Shown: piece by piece, positions 25,483 to 34,510 of the stretch
How the letters are laid out: every line of letters begins with the position of its first letter
How positions within the stretch are numbered: position 1 is the first letter of the stretch
Assembly (NCBI RefSeq): GCF_007830315.1
Contig: NZ_VLKJ01000002.1
Coordinates: forward strand, 1-64,000
DNA: 64,000 bases
Reading direction: 5' to 3'
DNA from: Novosphingobium taihuense
GTDB lineage: Bacteria > Pseudomonadota > Alphaproteobacteria > Sphingomonadales > Sphingomonadaceae
Notes under the pieces: model-generated
The model's database searches: none
What the model was told of the DNA's origin: nothing
Seen by the model: only the letters and a program-made list of their open reading frames with translations
Translations under genes and position numbers: made by a program

Positions 25483-26715
25483 ATGATCCTCCTGTCCATC
25501 GCGATCCTCGTCGCGATCTTTGCTGCGGCGGTTTGGCTCCCAGTCAACATGGGGCTGATCGGCCTTACCGCAGCGTTGGCTCTTGGTGTTTTCGGCGCAG
25601 GCCTTCCGGTCAAGGACATTCTGGCAGGATTCCCGGCGGACCTGTTCCTGACCCTGCTCGGTATTACCTACCTGTTCGGCATCGCAAGCCGGAATGGTGC
25701 GATCGACTGGCTGGTCGCGCGGGCCGCAGCACTGCTTGGACGCCATACGGCTCTGGTGCCGCTGCTGGTGTTCATGGTCGCAGGCACACTGACCGGCCTT
25801 GGCGCGATGGGGCCTGCTGCCGTTGCCATTGTCGCGCCGGTGGCCATGAGGCTCGCGCGCAGCCATGGCTTCTCGCCGCTGATGATGGGCCTGCTCGTCG
25901 TTCATGGCGCGCAGGCGGGCAGCTTCTCGCCGATCTCGATCTATGGCGGCATCACTGCCAAAGTGCTCGGGCAAAGCGGTATCGCGCCCGATGCGCAGTA
26001 CCTGTTCCTTGCCAGCGCTGCGTTCAACGCTGCCATTGCCCTGCTGGTCTGGGCATTCTTCATCCGGCGTGAAGCGGTGGCGGGCGCCGGGCATGAATCC
26101 CACCTCGAACCCGTTGAACTTGATCGCAACGGTGCATGGACACTTGCTGGCCTTGCCACGCTGGCAGCAGGCGCGCTGCTGTTCAAGATCGACATCGGGT
26201 TCATGGCACTGCTGGTGATCCTCGCCCTAGCCGTGGTCGCGCCGCGCACGCAGGATGGCGCGCTAAAGCAGGTCGACTGGTCGACGATCCTGCTGATTTC
26301 GGGGATCGTGATCTATGTCAGCCTGCTTGACCGGATCGGCACACTTGATGCGGTCAGCGCGATGATCGAACGCGTCGGCTCGCCGATGCTGGCGGTGCTG
26401 CTGTTGTGCTATCTCGCAGGCGTGGTCTCGGCCTTCGCCTCCTCGACAGCGCTGCTGGGCGTGATCATTCCGCTCAGCCTTCCGATCCTTGCCGCAGGAC
26501 AATTGCCGGTGATGCCGGTTGTCGCCGCCATCTGCATCGCAAACACCATCGTCGATACTTCGCCCTTCTCGACCAATGGAGCGCTGATCGTCGGCAATGC
26601 ACCTGAGGACGAGCGGCCCGCGATGCTGCGCAAGCTGCTGGGCTATGCCGCGATCATCGTAGGCATAGGACCGTTGCTGGCCTGGGCGGCATTTGTGGGA
26701 CTTGGCAGCCTCTAG
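25483..26715 (+). CDS. matC: MatC-like dicarboxylate (malonate) carrier
   Basis: 410 residues from ATG 25483, with about 11-12 hydrophobic helices. N-terminal VWLPVNMGLIGLTAALALG and GSFSPISIYGGI and the C-terminal ANTIVDTSPFSTNGAL match the MatC_N/SLC13-like dicarboxylate carrier family. It would import malonate for the upstream MatB. The stop overlaps the convergent DUF1214 gene by four bases. Confidence 0.82.
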   Translation: MILLSIAILVAIFAAAVWLPVNMGLIGLTAALALGVFGAGLPVKDILAGFPADLFLTLLGITYLFGIASRNGAIDWLVARAAALLGRHTALVPLLVFMVAGTLTGLGAMGPAAVAIVAPVAMRLARSHGFSPLMMGLLVVHGAQAGSFSPISIYGGITAKVLGQSGIAPDAQYLFLASAAFNAAIALLVWAFFIRREAVAGAGHESHLEPVELDRNGAWTLAGLATLAAGALLFKIDIGFMALLVILALAVVAPRTQDGALKQVDWSTILLISGIVIYVSLLDRIGTLDAVSAMIERVGSPMLAVLLLCYLAGVVSAFASSTALLGVIIPLSLPILAAGQLPVMPVVAAICIANTIVDTSPFSTNGALIVGNAPEDERPAMLRKLLGYAAIIVGIGPLLAWAAFVGLGSL

Positions 26716-27797
26716 AGCTTCACCACCCGCATCGATGGCACGATGTTCTCAGCCGCATTGATCCAGCGCCAAAGGCCAGTGCCCGAGCGATGGCCCGCTA
26801 GGTCGACCCAGTTGCCAAAACCGGGGTCCGCATCGGCGCAGACCACGACCACGCGGCCATCCGCCTCGTACTTTGCCATGGAATTGTTGAGCCAGACCTT
26901 CTGGTGAACGTGGTCCAGCGATTCCATCCACCAGTTGTCGATCTGCAAGTTCCACATGCGGCAGTCGGGGACTGGCGTCTCGATCACGAGAGCCTCGCCC
27001 GGCTGGAGATCGAAGTAGAAGTGCCCGTACCATATGTTGGGATCGCCGCCTGCCTTCCAGAATATCTCCTGCGGGGCGTCATAGAACTGGTTCGGGTGGG
27101 CCTTGAACCATTCCGACCAGTTGGCGAAAGTGTTCGCGGTTCCCTTGGCCCATGCGGCTGACGCCATGAGTTGCTGTTCGATCAGTTCGGGCGTCAGCAA
27201 AGCGGGCACTGCGGGCCCTGCGCTGATCCGCTCGACCGTGATGTCGGCGGGGACTTGCGTCTTCTTGTCGTCAAAGGTCTGACGCACGATCAGCAGAGTA
27301 GTGTCATCGGCCATGGGCAGCCAGTTGCCCGGTTGCGGATCGCGGCTGGCGATGATCTCGAACGTACCGTCCGGGCCGAATTCCATCTGCGCAAACTCGA
27401 TCTCGCCGGTCGAGGCCATGGTGCCGTCGATGGCGTAACGGTTGGCCTTGCTGCCGATCGAGAAATAGGGGACCGAGTTGCGCTTGCCGGTGATGCGATA
27501 GGTGCGATCACCGCGCACGACGCACTGCTGGTAGAGGTTGTCGGGATTGTCCGCACCGATCTTGATCTTGTCGTCGCACAGCAGGAACAGGCGCGGAAAA
27601 TCGGGGTCAGCGCTGTCGACCAGCATGTTGAGCGCCGTGCGCGCAAGGCGGCTAAGGTAACGCAGGCCCTCAGCCTGATCGAGCGCGCTCATCGGCGTGG
27701 ACGGCCGGGCGAGAACGTCACCCGCTTCGGCCAATTGTGCGCAGAACTTGCGCCAGACATGGTCCAGAGAACCAACATTGGTGGAGGGGGCAGTCAC
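26712..27797 (-). CDS. DUF1214-domain protein of unknown function
   Basis: 361 residues from GTG 27797 with AGGA 8 bases upstream; ATG 27824 would overlap the previous gene's stop. The C-terminal half (about 230-361) shows the DUF1214 pattern: YGHFYFDLQPGEALVIETP, NLQIDNWWMESLDHV, and GTGLWRWINA. No signal peptide is evident. Family members are often found in catabolic or TonB-receptor loci of sphingomonads and rhizobia, without known biochemistry. It follows an SDR gene by four bases, so is part of a TonB receptor-SDR-DUF1214 operon. Confidence 0.78.
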   Translation of the reverse strand: MTAPSTNVGSLDHVWRKFCAQLAEAGDVLARPSTPMSALDQAEGLRYLSRLARTALNMLVDSADPDFPRLFLLCDDKIKIGADNPDNLYQQCVVRGDRTYRITGKRNSVPYFSIGSKANRYAIDGTMASTGEIEFAQMEFGPDGTFEIIASRDPQPGNWLPMADDTTLLIVRQTFDDKKTQVPADITVERISAGPAVPALLTPELIEQQLMASAAWAKGTANTFANWSEWFKAHPNQFYDAPQEIFWKAGGDPNIWYGHFYFDLQPGEALVIETPVPDCRMWNLQIDNWWMESLDHVHQKVWLNNSMAKYEADGRVVVVCADADPGFGNWVDLAGHRSGTGLWRWINAAENIVPSMRVVKL

Positions 27798-27801
27798 GGT
27801 C

Positions 27802-28554
27802 TCATCCTGCCAATTGACCGCCATCGACCGTAAACAGCGAGCCGGTGATCTTGCGCGCCTTGTCGCTGGCCAGGAATGCAAACATCTCGGCGATGTCCTC
27901 GGGCTGGCACGCACCGTCAACCAGCTTGGGCGCGTTGCGCATCATCAGTGCCCAGTCCACGCCCTCGGGGGGAAGGGTGTTCTGGGTCATCGGGGTGATG
28001 ACATGCCCCGGACAGATGGCATTGATCCGCACGCCTGCCGCCGCATATTCGATGGCGAGGCCCTTGGTGATCGCCGCCACCGCGTGTTTCGATGCCGAAT
28101 ATGCCGCGTTGTAGGGCTGGCCCTGCAGCGCTGCAGTCGATGCGGTGTTGACGATATTGCCCTTGCTTTCGAGCAGGTGCGGCATCGCTGCCTGGCAGAT
28201 CACGAACACGCTGGTTGCGTTGACGTGCATCAGAAGGTCGAAGTCTTCCGCTGCGAACGTGTCGGACGGACCCCACTTGAGCAGACCGGCAATGTTGCAG
28301 ACGATGTCGAGACCGCCCTGAGCGGCGGTAGCCACCAGCGCGCGGCACGAACCGTAGTCAGTCGCATCATAGGCCTGCACCACGGGCGCAGACTGGCAAG
28401 CGGCGGCAATCATCGCCGCCGTCTCCTCGAGCCCTGCAAGGTTGCGATCGCCGATGGTGAGCGCAGCGCCCTCCGTTGCAAAGCGGATGGCAGTGGCGCG
28501 GCCTATTCCAGAGGCCGCGCCGGTCACCAGCGCCCTTTTGCCCGCAAAGAGCAT
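27802..28554 (-). CDS. Short-chain dehydrogenase/reductase
   Basis: 250 residues from ATG 28554, which overlaps the TonB receptor stop (ATGA), a sign of coupling. VTGAASGIGRATAIRF binds the cofactor; NTASTAALQGQPYNAAYSASK holds the catalytic Ser, Tyr and Lys; QLAG ends after FTVDGG. Acts on an unknown alcohol or ketone; a hydroxysteroid is plausible from position beside the steroid region. Confidence 0.85.
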   Translation of the reverse strand: MLFAGKRALVTGAASGIGRATAIRFATEGAALTIGDRNLAGLEETAAMIAAACQSAPVVQAYDATDYGSCRALVATAAQGGLDIVCNIAGLLKWGPSDTFAAEDFDLLMHVNATSVFVICQAAMPHLLESKGNIVNTASTAALQGQPYNAAYSASKHAVAAITKGLAIEYAAAGVRINAICPGHVITPMTQNTLPPEGVDWALMMRNAPKLVDGACQPEDIAEMFAFLASDKARKITGSLFTVDGGQLAG

Positions 28555-30935
28555 CAGAACTTCACGCCCAGCGTGAGGCCATAAGTGCGCGGATCGGGGA
28601 AGTACCCCACCGTAAGGCCGCCAAACCCCGGACCGAAGTCGATGAAGTTTGAGGGATCGCGTTCCTTTGTCAGGTTCTTGACCCACAGCGCGAGCTCGGC
28701 CTTGGCCCCGCCCAGCGGCACTTCCGAAACTGCAGCGCGCAAGTTCACGATCGTGCGGCCTTTCGACCTGGTGTTGTTGGCGTTCTGTGCCGAAGGGTTG
28801 GTCGTCACCAGCGCATAGGGGAAGGTGTAGTAGCTGGAGACATAATTGATATCGCCGTTGACGTTCAGGCGCCCCCAGTTGCCCTGCGCCACCCGAAGAT
28901 CGACGCCTGCTGCAGCCGTCGTCTTGGGCGTGTGCGGGAAGGCGCGGTTCTTGGCAACGTTGGTATCAACGCCGTTCACCGCCTCGATGTAGTTCTTGTA
29001 CTGTGGGTCGAGGAACGCGAGCGAGCCATTGATCGTCAGCACGTCGATCGGACGGAGTACCGTCTCGATTTCGAGACCCCGGATGCGGGCCGAGGCGGCG
29101 TTCTTCACGATCGAGGAGGCAGCGCCATTGGCCGTAAAGACCGAAAGCTGGATGTCCTTGTGCTCGTCCCAGAAGCCGGCGACGTTGAAGATCACCTTGC
29201 CATCGGCGAGGCGGGTCTTGACGCCGACTTCGTAACTGTCGACCGTTTCGGGGCGATAGGGATTGCAAAGCTCGAACGCGCCGGTTGGGCACGAAGCGGT
29301 CGGCGCACGGAAGTCGTTGGTTTCACCGTTGAACCCGCCAGACTTGAAGCCTTGCGCGAAGCGCGCATAAAGGTTGATGTTCTGGTTTGCCTGATATGCG
29401 AGGGTAATGGCCGGGTTGAAGCGGTTGTACTTCGCATCCGGCACGCCGCCATAAGGGATGTTCGCCGCCACTGTGGGCGCGAAAATGCCGTTTGCCGGAT
29501 CGAAGTTGACGCGCAGGAAGCGGCGCACGTCCTTCTTTTCGTGCGTGTAGCGGCCACCGAGAGTGACCTTCAGCGCGTCGGTGAAGTTGTAATCAAGCTG
29601 GGCGAATACCGCGAAAGCCTCGGTGTTCGAGCCATAATCCGACTGATAGGATGCACCGCCGCCAAAAAAGCTCTGCGGCCCCAGTGTTTCAGCCTTTTCC
29701 TTGTAGTAGAACACGCCCGCCACGTATTTGAGCTTGTCGCTCATGGCCTGTCCGGAAACCTGCAGTTCCTGGCTCCAGCTGTGGAAGCTGGTATCGCGCT
29801 GGGTCAAAGCCACGGGCAGCGGCGAACCATCAAGGTCAATCGAGTCCGCCCATTTCAGGTTGCGATAGGCCGTGATCGACTTGACCGTAGCACCGCCCAG
29901 ATCAAGCGCGAGTGTCAGCGCATGTCCATATGTCCGTGAACGTTCGTAAAGCGGGTTGGCGTCAAGCGAGGCGGTCGACTGGCGGTCGGCACGATCGTAG
30001 AAATTCAGCGGAAAGAACGCACCGCCGAAAGCATAGCCTGGCGAGTTGGGATCGAAGATGTCTTCCGGGCGACCATTGCGGTTCACGCGGATCAGCTGGG
30101 CATAGTCCGGGCGCTGGTCGAACTTCGAATAATCGAACATGTAATCGGCAGTGAAGTTGCTGCCTTCGGGCTTGAACCGCAGCTGCACCATGCCGCTCTT
30201 GCCGTCGAGATCATTTGTGCGCCCTGTGCGGGCAGGCCCTGCGGCAACTGCCTGCGGATAGGGATTCGGCGTCAGCTTGATGAAGCCGTCGCGCTTCTGG
30301 ATCTGGCCGGAAAGCTTCAATGAGAACGGACCCATCGCCGGAAGGTCGAGCACGGCGCGACCCTTCCAGTAGTTGAAGTTGCCGTAGCTGACCTCTCCCT
30401 TGAAGCCCAGTTCGCCGCTCGGCATCTTGGGCACGAGGTTCACGGCACCTGCCAGCGCATTGCGGCCATAGAGCGTACCCTGCGGCCCGCGCAGGATTTC
30501 GACGCGCTCCAGATCGGCCACGTCGAAGATCGAACCCTGTGCCTTGGCGATATAAACACCGTTCAGGTAGAGGCCGACCGCCGGTTCCCAGGTCACTGCC
30601 GGGTTGATCGTGACCGAGCCGCGAATGGCGATCTGCGAGATCGTCTTGTTTGACGGCGCGCGCTCGAACTTCACGTTCGGCGCGATCGAGCCGAGGCTGT
30701 CGATCGAGGTGATGCCGCGCGTCTCTAGGAACTGGCTGCTGACCGCCGAGATGGCGATCGGCACGTTCTGGATATTCTCCGAACGCTTCTGCGCAGTGAC
30801 GACAATCTCGCCAATGCCGGAGTCGTTCTGGGCAGCACTATCCTGAGCAGCGTCCTGCGGGGCAGCCTGTGCGAATGCGGGGCCTGCGATAAAGGCAAGC
30901 GAGCTCAATGCCGTGGCGGCAAGCAGATTCCTCAC
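28554..30935 (-). CDS. TonB-dependent outer-membrane receptor beside the steroid region
   Basis: 793 residues with signal peptide (GPAFA-QAA). Plug motifs EIVVTAQKRSENIQNVP, IAIRGSVTINPAV, LYLNGVYIAKAQGS and VEILRGPQGTLYGRNALAGAVN; barrel ends TLGVKF. It is divergent from a KstD-like flavoprotein, sharing a promoter region with a perfect ATACGC/GCGTAT palindrome. Steroid uptake across the outer membrane is a reasonable hypothesis, by analogy to receptor-linked sterol uptake in sphingomonads; not shown by sequence. Confidence 0.93.
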   Translation of the reverse strand: MRNLLAATALSSLAFIAGPAFAQAAPQDAAQDSAAQNDSGIGEIVVTAQKRSENIQNVPIAISAVSSQFLETRGITSIDSLGSIAPNVKFERAPSNKTISQIAIRGSVTINPAVTWEPAVGLYLNGVYIAKAQGSIFDVADLERVEILRGPQGTLYGRNALAGAVNLVPKMPSGELGFKGEVSYGNFNYWKGRAVLDLPAMGPFSLKLSGQIQKRDGFIKLTPNPYPQAVAAGPARTGRTNDLDGKSGMVQLRFKPEGSNFTADYMFDYSKFDQRPDYAQLIRVNRNGRPEDIFDPNSPGYAFGGAFFPLNFYDRADRQSTASLDANPLYERSRTYGHALTLALDLGGATVKSITAYRNLKWADSIDLDGSPLPVALTQRDTSFHSWSQELQVSGQAMSDKLKYVAGVFYYKEKAETLGPQSFFGGGASYQSDYGSNTEAFAVFAQLDYNFTDALKVTLGGRYTHEKKDVRRFLRVNFDPANGIFAPTVAANIPYGGVPDAKYNRFNPAITLAYQANQNINLYARFAQGFKSGGFNGETNDFRAPTASCPTGAFELCNPYRPETVDSYEVGVKTRLADGKVIFNVAGFWDEHKDIQLSVFTANGAASSIVKNAASARIRGLEIETVLRPIDVLTINGSLAFLDPQYKNYIEAVNGVDTNVAKNRAFPHTPKTTAAAGVDLRVAQGNWGRLNVNGDINYVSSYYTFPYALVTTNPSAQNANNTRSKGRTIVNLRAAVSEVPLGGAKAELALWVKNLTKERDPSNFIDFGPGFGGLTVGYFPDPRTYGLTLGVKF

Positions 30936-30966
30936 GATGTCCTCTCCCTCTCGTGGATTCGTTCAG

Positions 30967-31049
30967 ATACGCCGTTGCGTATTCCAATTCGGTTGAATGT
31001 CTATGTTTTTGAAACGAGATTGACAAGCGATTCTTGAAAATCGTAGCTG
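30967..31049. promoter_or_regulatory. Palindromic operator candidate and possible promoter
   Basis: ATACGC-CGTT-GCGTAT (30967-30982) is a perfect inverted repeat 32 bases upstream of the TonB receptor start. Downstream on the plus strand, TTGACA (31020-31025) with a weak -10 (TAGCTG at 31044-31049, 18-base spacer) could serve the flavoprotein gene at 31112. The element is repeated in half-site form at other steroid promoters of this window. Confidence 0.45.
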
Positions 31050-31111
31050 AATGCGTTTTTTGAATAGCTAATGTCTGCGCAGAATGGCCATTGCAGCAAG
31101 GAGGGCGACCC

Positions 31112-32923
31112 ATGGAGCAGGCACGCGGCAAGGCAGGGCCGCTTCATCCGGAAAGCGTTTGGCGCACAAGCACTTGCACAGCATTGCCGCCACCGGGATC
31201 TCCGATACGGAGTTGGGGCCTTGCCATCGACGCGCCACTTCGTCTCGGTGACGCCGATGCGCACGACTGGGCTGGCGAAGCAGACGTGGTCATCGTCGGG
31301 CTGGGCGGCGCCGGGGTGTCCGCAGCGCTTGAAGCGCTTGAACAGGGCCTGTCGGTGATCGCGCTCGACCACTACGACGGCGGCGGCTCCTCGGCGGCAA
31401 ATGGCGGGGTCTATTATGCGGGTGGAGGCACATCGATCCAGCGCGAGGCCGGCGTCGAGGATGATGCCGAGCGGATGGAAGCCTACTTGCACACAGAAGT
31501 GGGCGACGTGGTGCCCGAACACGCGCTCAAGGACTTCTGCGAGCGCAGTGCCGAGACGTTCGAATGGTTGCGCAGCCACGGCGCGCCTTTCAGCGCCACC
31601 CTCTATGGCAAGAAGACATCCTACCCGCCGCTCGACCGGTTCCTCTATCACCCCGACAGCAGCCTTGCCGAACCCTTCCGCAGCCACACCCCGCCCGCCG
31701 CGCGCGGACATCGCACGGTCCGGCGCAACGGCAACAAGCCCTGGGGCCTGGGCGCCGGGATCTGGGAGCCACTGCGCGATGCGGCGTTGGCGCGCGGCCT
31801 GCAACTCCACACCCAGGCCGAAGCGCGCCAGCTCGCACTGGATGAGACAGGGCGGGTCATCGGCGTGCGCGTCGAGATGTTCCGCGATCCAGCCATACGA
31901 GCGAAGCATTCGCGCCTTGTGGGCAAGGCCAACGCATGGATGGCGATGTTGCCTCCCACCTTCCCGGGCGCACGGTTGACCTATGCGCGGGGCTTCAAGT
32001 TCCTTGCCAAGGCGCGGGCACTTGAAAAGACAAGCCGCAGCAGCGCATGGTTCCGGGCGCGCAAGGGTGTGGTGCTCAGCGCGGGTGGCTTCATCTGCAA
32101 TCCCGAAATGGTCCGCCATTTCGCTGCACCCTATGCTGCGGGCCTGCCCAACGGCACGCTGGGCGACAACGGCAGCGGCATCATGCTTGGCGTCACGGCC
32201 GGGGCTGCAACCGGCCTGATGGAGCGCGTATCGGCATGGCGCTTTCTCTCGCCGCCTGCCTCGTGGGGGCGCGGCATGCTGGTCGACGGAACCGGTGTGC
32301 GCTACGTCAACGAGACATGGTACGGCGCAAGGATCGGCGATGCGATGGTCGAGCGCCACGGCGGCCTGGGCTGGATCGTGCTCGATCGCAAGCTCTTCCG
32401 CCAGTCGCTGCGCGATGCCTTCGCACCCGAGACGTTAGCCTTCCAGCGCGACATCACGCTGGTCAACGCGCTGTTCGCAGCCGTGAAGGCCGGTTCCCCC
32501 GCCGCGCTTGCCGCAAAGCTCGGGTTTGATCCGGCGGTCTTCTCGCAGACCCTGGAGACCTACAACAGAGCCGCGCGGGGCGAGATCACCGATCCCCTGT
32601 ACAAGACCGAGGCAGACCTGGCCGTGCTGGATGAAGGCCCGTTCTATGCCATCGACGCCTCGGTCGATGCACGCATGTTCCCCATCGCCTGCATGACAGT
32701 CGGCGGATTGCTGGTGGACGAGCGGACCGGCGCGGTCAAAGCGCTCGATGGTGGCCGGGTCGAAGGGCTTTACGCGGCGGGGCGGAATGCGGTCGGCATC
32801 TGCTCCAACCTCTATGTCAGCGGGCTGTCCTACGCCGATTGCGTGTGGTCAGGCAGACGTGCGGCACGGGCATTGGCTGCGCTCGAACTGAAACCGGGCA
32901 GCACGCAGGTCGAGGGAGAATGA
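31112..32923 (+). CDS. KstD/fumarate-reductase-type FAD dehydrogenase (probable 3-ketosteroid desaturase)
   Basis: 603 residues from ATG 31112, preceded by AAGGAGGG. FAD-binding VVIVGLGGAGVSAALEAL (about 57-75), substrate-loop NGGVYYAGGGTSIQ, and C-terminal GLYAAGRNAVGICSNLYVSG, SGLSYADCVWSGRRAA, all as in 3-ketosteroid delta-1-dehydrogenases and the related delta-4(5-alpha) enzymes. Longer than usual KstD (about 510-570) by insertions near 250-320. It would oxidise ring A of a 3-ketosteroid in the cytosol. The family also has non-steroid flavoproteins, so the exact bond desaturated is open. Followed 4 bases later by an SDR gene. Confidence 0.72.
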   Translation: MEQARGKAGPLHPESVWRTSTCTALPPPGSPIRSWGLAIDAPLRLGDADAHDWAGEADVVIVGLGGAGVSAALEALEQGLSVIALDHYDGGGSSAANGGVYYAGGGTSIQREAGVEDDAERMEAYLHTEVGDVVPEHALKDFCERSAETFEWLRSHGAPFSATLYGKKTSYPPLDRFLYHPDSSLAEPFRSHTPPAARGHRTVRRNGNKPWGLGAGIWEPLRDAALARGLQLHTQAEARQLALDETGRVIGVRVEMFRDPAIRAKHSRLVGKANAWMAMLPPTFPGARLTYARGFKFLAKARALEKTSRSSAWFRARKGVVLSAGGFICNPEMVRHFAAPYAAGLPNGTLGDNGSGIMLGVTAGAATGLMERVSAWRFLSPPASWGRGMLVDGTGVRYVNETWYGARIGDAMVERHGGLGWIVLDRKLFRQSLRDAFAPETLAFQRDITLVNALFAAVKAGSPAALAAKLGFDPAVFSQTLETYNRAARGEITDPLYKTEADLAVLDEGPFYAIDASVDARMFPIACMTVGGLLVDERTGAVKALDGGRVEGLYAAGRNAVGICSNLYVSGLSYADCVWSGRRAARALAALELKPGSTQVEGE

Positions 32924-32927
32924 AGTC

Positions 32928-33698
32928 ATGATTCCAAGATTGCTGGACCGGGCCATGATCGTCGTCGGGGCGGGCACAGGAATTGGGGCGGCAACAGTCG
33001 AGCGCCTCTGTGCCGAAGGCGCTCGCGTCTGTGTTGCAGACGTGAACCTTGCAGCCGCGCAAAGCGTGGCAAACCGCATGACCGAGGCCGGGTACGAAGC
33101 GCACGCCAGTGCGGTTGACATCACCGACGAAGCCGCGGTCCACGCTTGCTTCGCCGATGTCGTCGCAAGGTTCGGCCGGCTTGATGGTGCGCACATCAAC
33201 GCAGCGGACTTGCGCACGATCTTCCTCGATTCCGATGCGCTCTCGCTTGATCTGGCGGCATTTGACCGCACTCTGTCTGTAAACCTTCGCGGACATCTGC
33301 TGTGCACCCGCGCGGCGCTGCCACACCTGCTGCAAAGCGAACATGGCGCGATCGTCTATACGAGTTCGGACGCGTGGCTATCAGGCGAGCCGGAGCGGCC
33401 CTCCTATGCCGCTTCGAAAGGCGGCCTGAACGCTCTCATGCGGCATGTCGCAAGCAAATGGGGCAAGCAGGGTTTGACCGCCAATTGCGTTGCGCCGGGC
33501 TTTGTGATGACACCTGAGATGGTCGCAGGCGGCGCTGTCCCGCAAGACTGGATAGATCACTGCATCGCCCAGACCCGCAGCACCCGCCTTGGCAAGGTGG
33601 AGGACATCGCAGCAATGGTCGCCCTGCTGCTGTCGGACGACGGACGGTGGATCAACGGTCAGGTCATCCATGTGAACGGTGGCGCCCTGCTGACCTGA
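32928..33698 (+). CDS. Short-chain dehydrogenase/reductase
   Basis: 256 residues. Cofactor motif is VVGAGTGIGAATVERL (GAGTGIG, without the initial T), with D53-type VADVN suggesting NAD(H). Active site: VYTSSDAWLSGE and SYAASKGGLNALM. NNAG is replaced by HINAADL. Co-transcribed with the KstD-like gene, so a hydroxysteroid dehydrogenase role is likely but not proven. Converges with the operon that ends at 33717. Confidence 0.82.
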   Translation: MIPRLLDRAMIVVGAGTGIGAATVERLCAEGARVCVADVNLAAAQSVANRMTEAGYEAHASAVDITDEAAVHACFADVVARFGRLDGAHINAADLRTIFLDSDALSLDLAAFDRTLSVNLRGHLLCTRAALPHLLQSEHGAIVYTSSDAWLSGEPERPSYAASKGGLNALMRHVASKWGKQGLTANCVAPGFVMTPEMVAGGAVPQDWIDHCIAQTRSTRLGKVEDIAAMVALLLSDDGRWINGQVIHVNGGALLT

Positions 33699-33705
33699 CA
33701 GGTCA
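33691..33705. terminator. Small palindrome at the convergence point
   Basis: TGACCT-GAC-AGGTCA spans the SDR stop codon at the meeting point of two operons. It is only a 6-bp stem with no T-run, so termination is uncertain. Confidence 0.25.
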
Positions 33706-33716
33706 AAGGTCCAGGG

Positions 33717-34487
33717 TCAGGGTCCTACGGGCAGAATCACCGGCGCGAAGGTCGAGAGCAGTGCGGCATCGAGAACCTGTGCCTGCCCTGTAATGAACCC
33801 GGCAGCCGGGCTCGAAAGCCATAGCGCCACTTCCGCCACGTGCTGGGCGCTGCCCATGCCGCGCAAGGGCACCCGCGGAAGGGCCTGCGGATCGATCATG
33901 GCCACGTCAGCCGCACCGATCAGTGGCGTCTCCACGCCACCCGGGCAGATCGCATTGATCCTGGCCCCGCGCGCCGCAAAAGCGTCGACGCAGGACTTCA
34001 CCAGCCCGACGATACCGTGCTTGGCCGCGCTATAGGCGGGATTGGCCGGATGCCCGACCACGCCTGCCGCCGAAGCGGTGACCACGACTGCGCCGCCCTG
34101 CGCGATCACCGGCTGTACCGCCTTGATGCCGCCGAAGGTGCCCTTCAGATTGATCGCCACGACCTTGTCGAAAAACGCCTCGTCCACGGTGTCGAGCCCT
34201 TCGGCAGCACCGTAGAAACCTGCGTTGAGAAAGGCGATGTCGAGCTGGCCTGCCTGCGCCAACACTGCGTCGACCATCGCCTGGTTGCTGGCATAGCTCG
34301 CAACATCGACCTCCACGGCACTGGCATTGCTGCCGATCTCGGCCGCAACCGCTTGCGCGCCTGCGAGATTGAGGTCCGCACAGAACACCCGCGCGCCTTC
34401 CTGAGCAAAGCGGATCGCCGCCGCGCGGCCGATACCCGATGCCGCGCCCGTGACCAGCGCGACCTTGCCTGCGAAAGTTCCGGCCAT
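33717..34487 (-). CDS. Short-chain dehydrogenase/reductase, last gene of the steroid operon
   Basis: 256 residues from ATG 34487. VTGAASGIGRAAAIRF, FLNAGFYG (NAG), VTASAAGVVG and NPAYSAAKHGIVG carry the cofactor site and Ser-Tyr-Lys. C-terminus LDAALLSTFAPV is unusual in lacking the common VDGG. It is the terminal gene of the 21-gene minus-strand run, 23 bases after fadD3. Possibly a 3- or 17-hydroxysteroid dehydrogenase or a beta-hydroxyacyl-CoA dehydrogenase. Confidence 0.82.
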   Translation of the reverse strand: MAGTFAGKVALVTGAASGIGRAAAIRFAQEGARVFCADLNLAGAQAVAAEIGSNASAVEVDVASYASNQAMVDAVLAQAGQLDIAFLNAGFYGAAEGLDTVDEAFFDKVVAINLKGTFGGIKAVQPVIAQGGAVVVTASAAGVVGHPANPAYSAAKHGIVGLVKSCVDAFAARGARINAICPGGVETPLIGAADVAMIDPQALPRVPLRGMGSAQHVAEVALWLSSPAAGFITGQAQVLDAALLSTFAPVILPVGP

Positions 34488-34510
34488 CCTCTTGTCTCCC
34501 TTATCGCCTC

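Noticed and set aside
31112..32923. Fumarate reductase subunit
   Set aside because: No partner iron-sulfur or membrane subunit genes nearby, and the context is steroid catabolism; KstD-type is more likely.
33691..33705. TGACCT-GAC-AGGTCA as an operator of a nuclear-receptor-like regulator
   Set aside because: The palindrome resembles an inverted AGGTCA repeat used by eukaryotic nuclear receptors, but these do not exist in bacteria; it overlaps an SDR stop codon and is listed only as a weak terminator.
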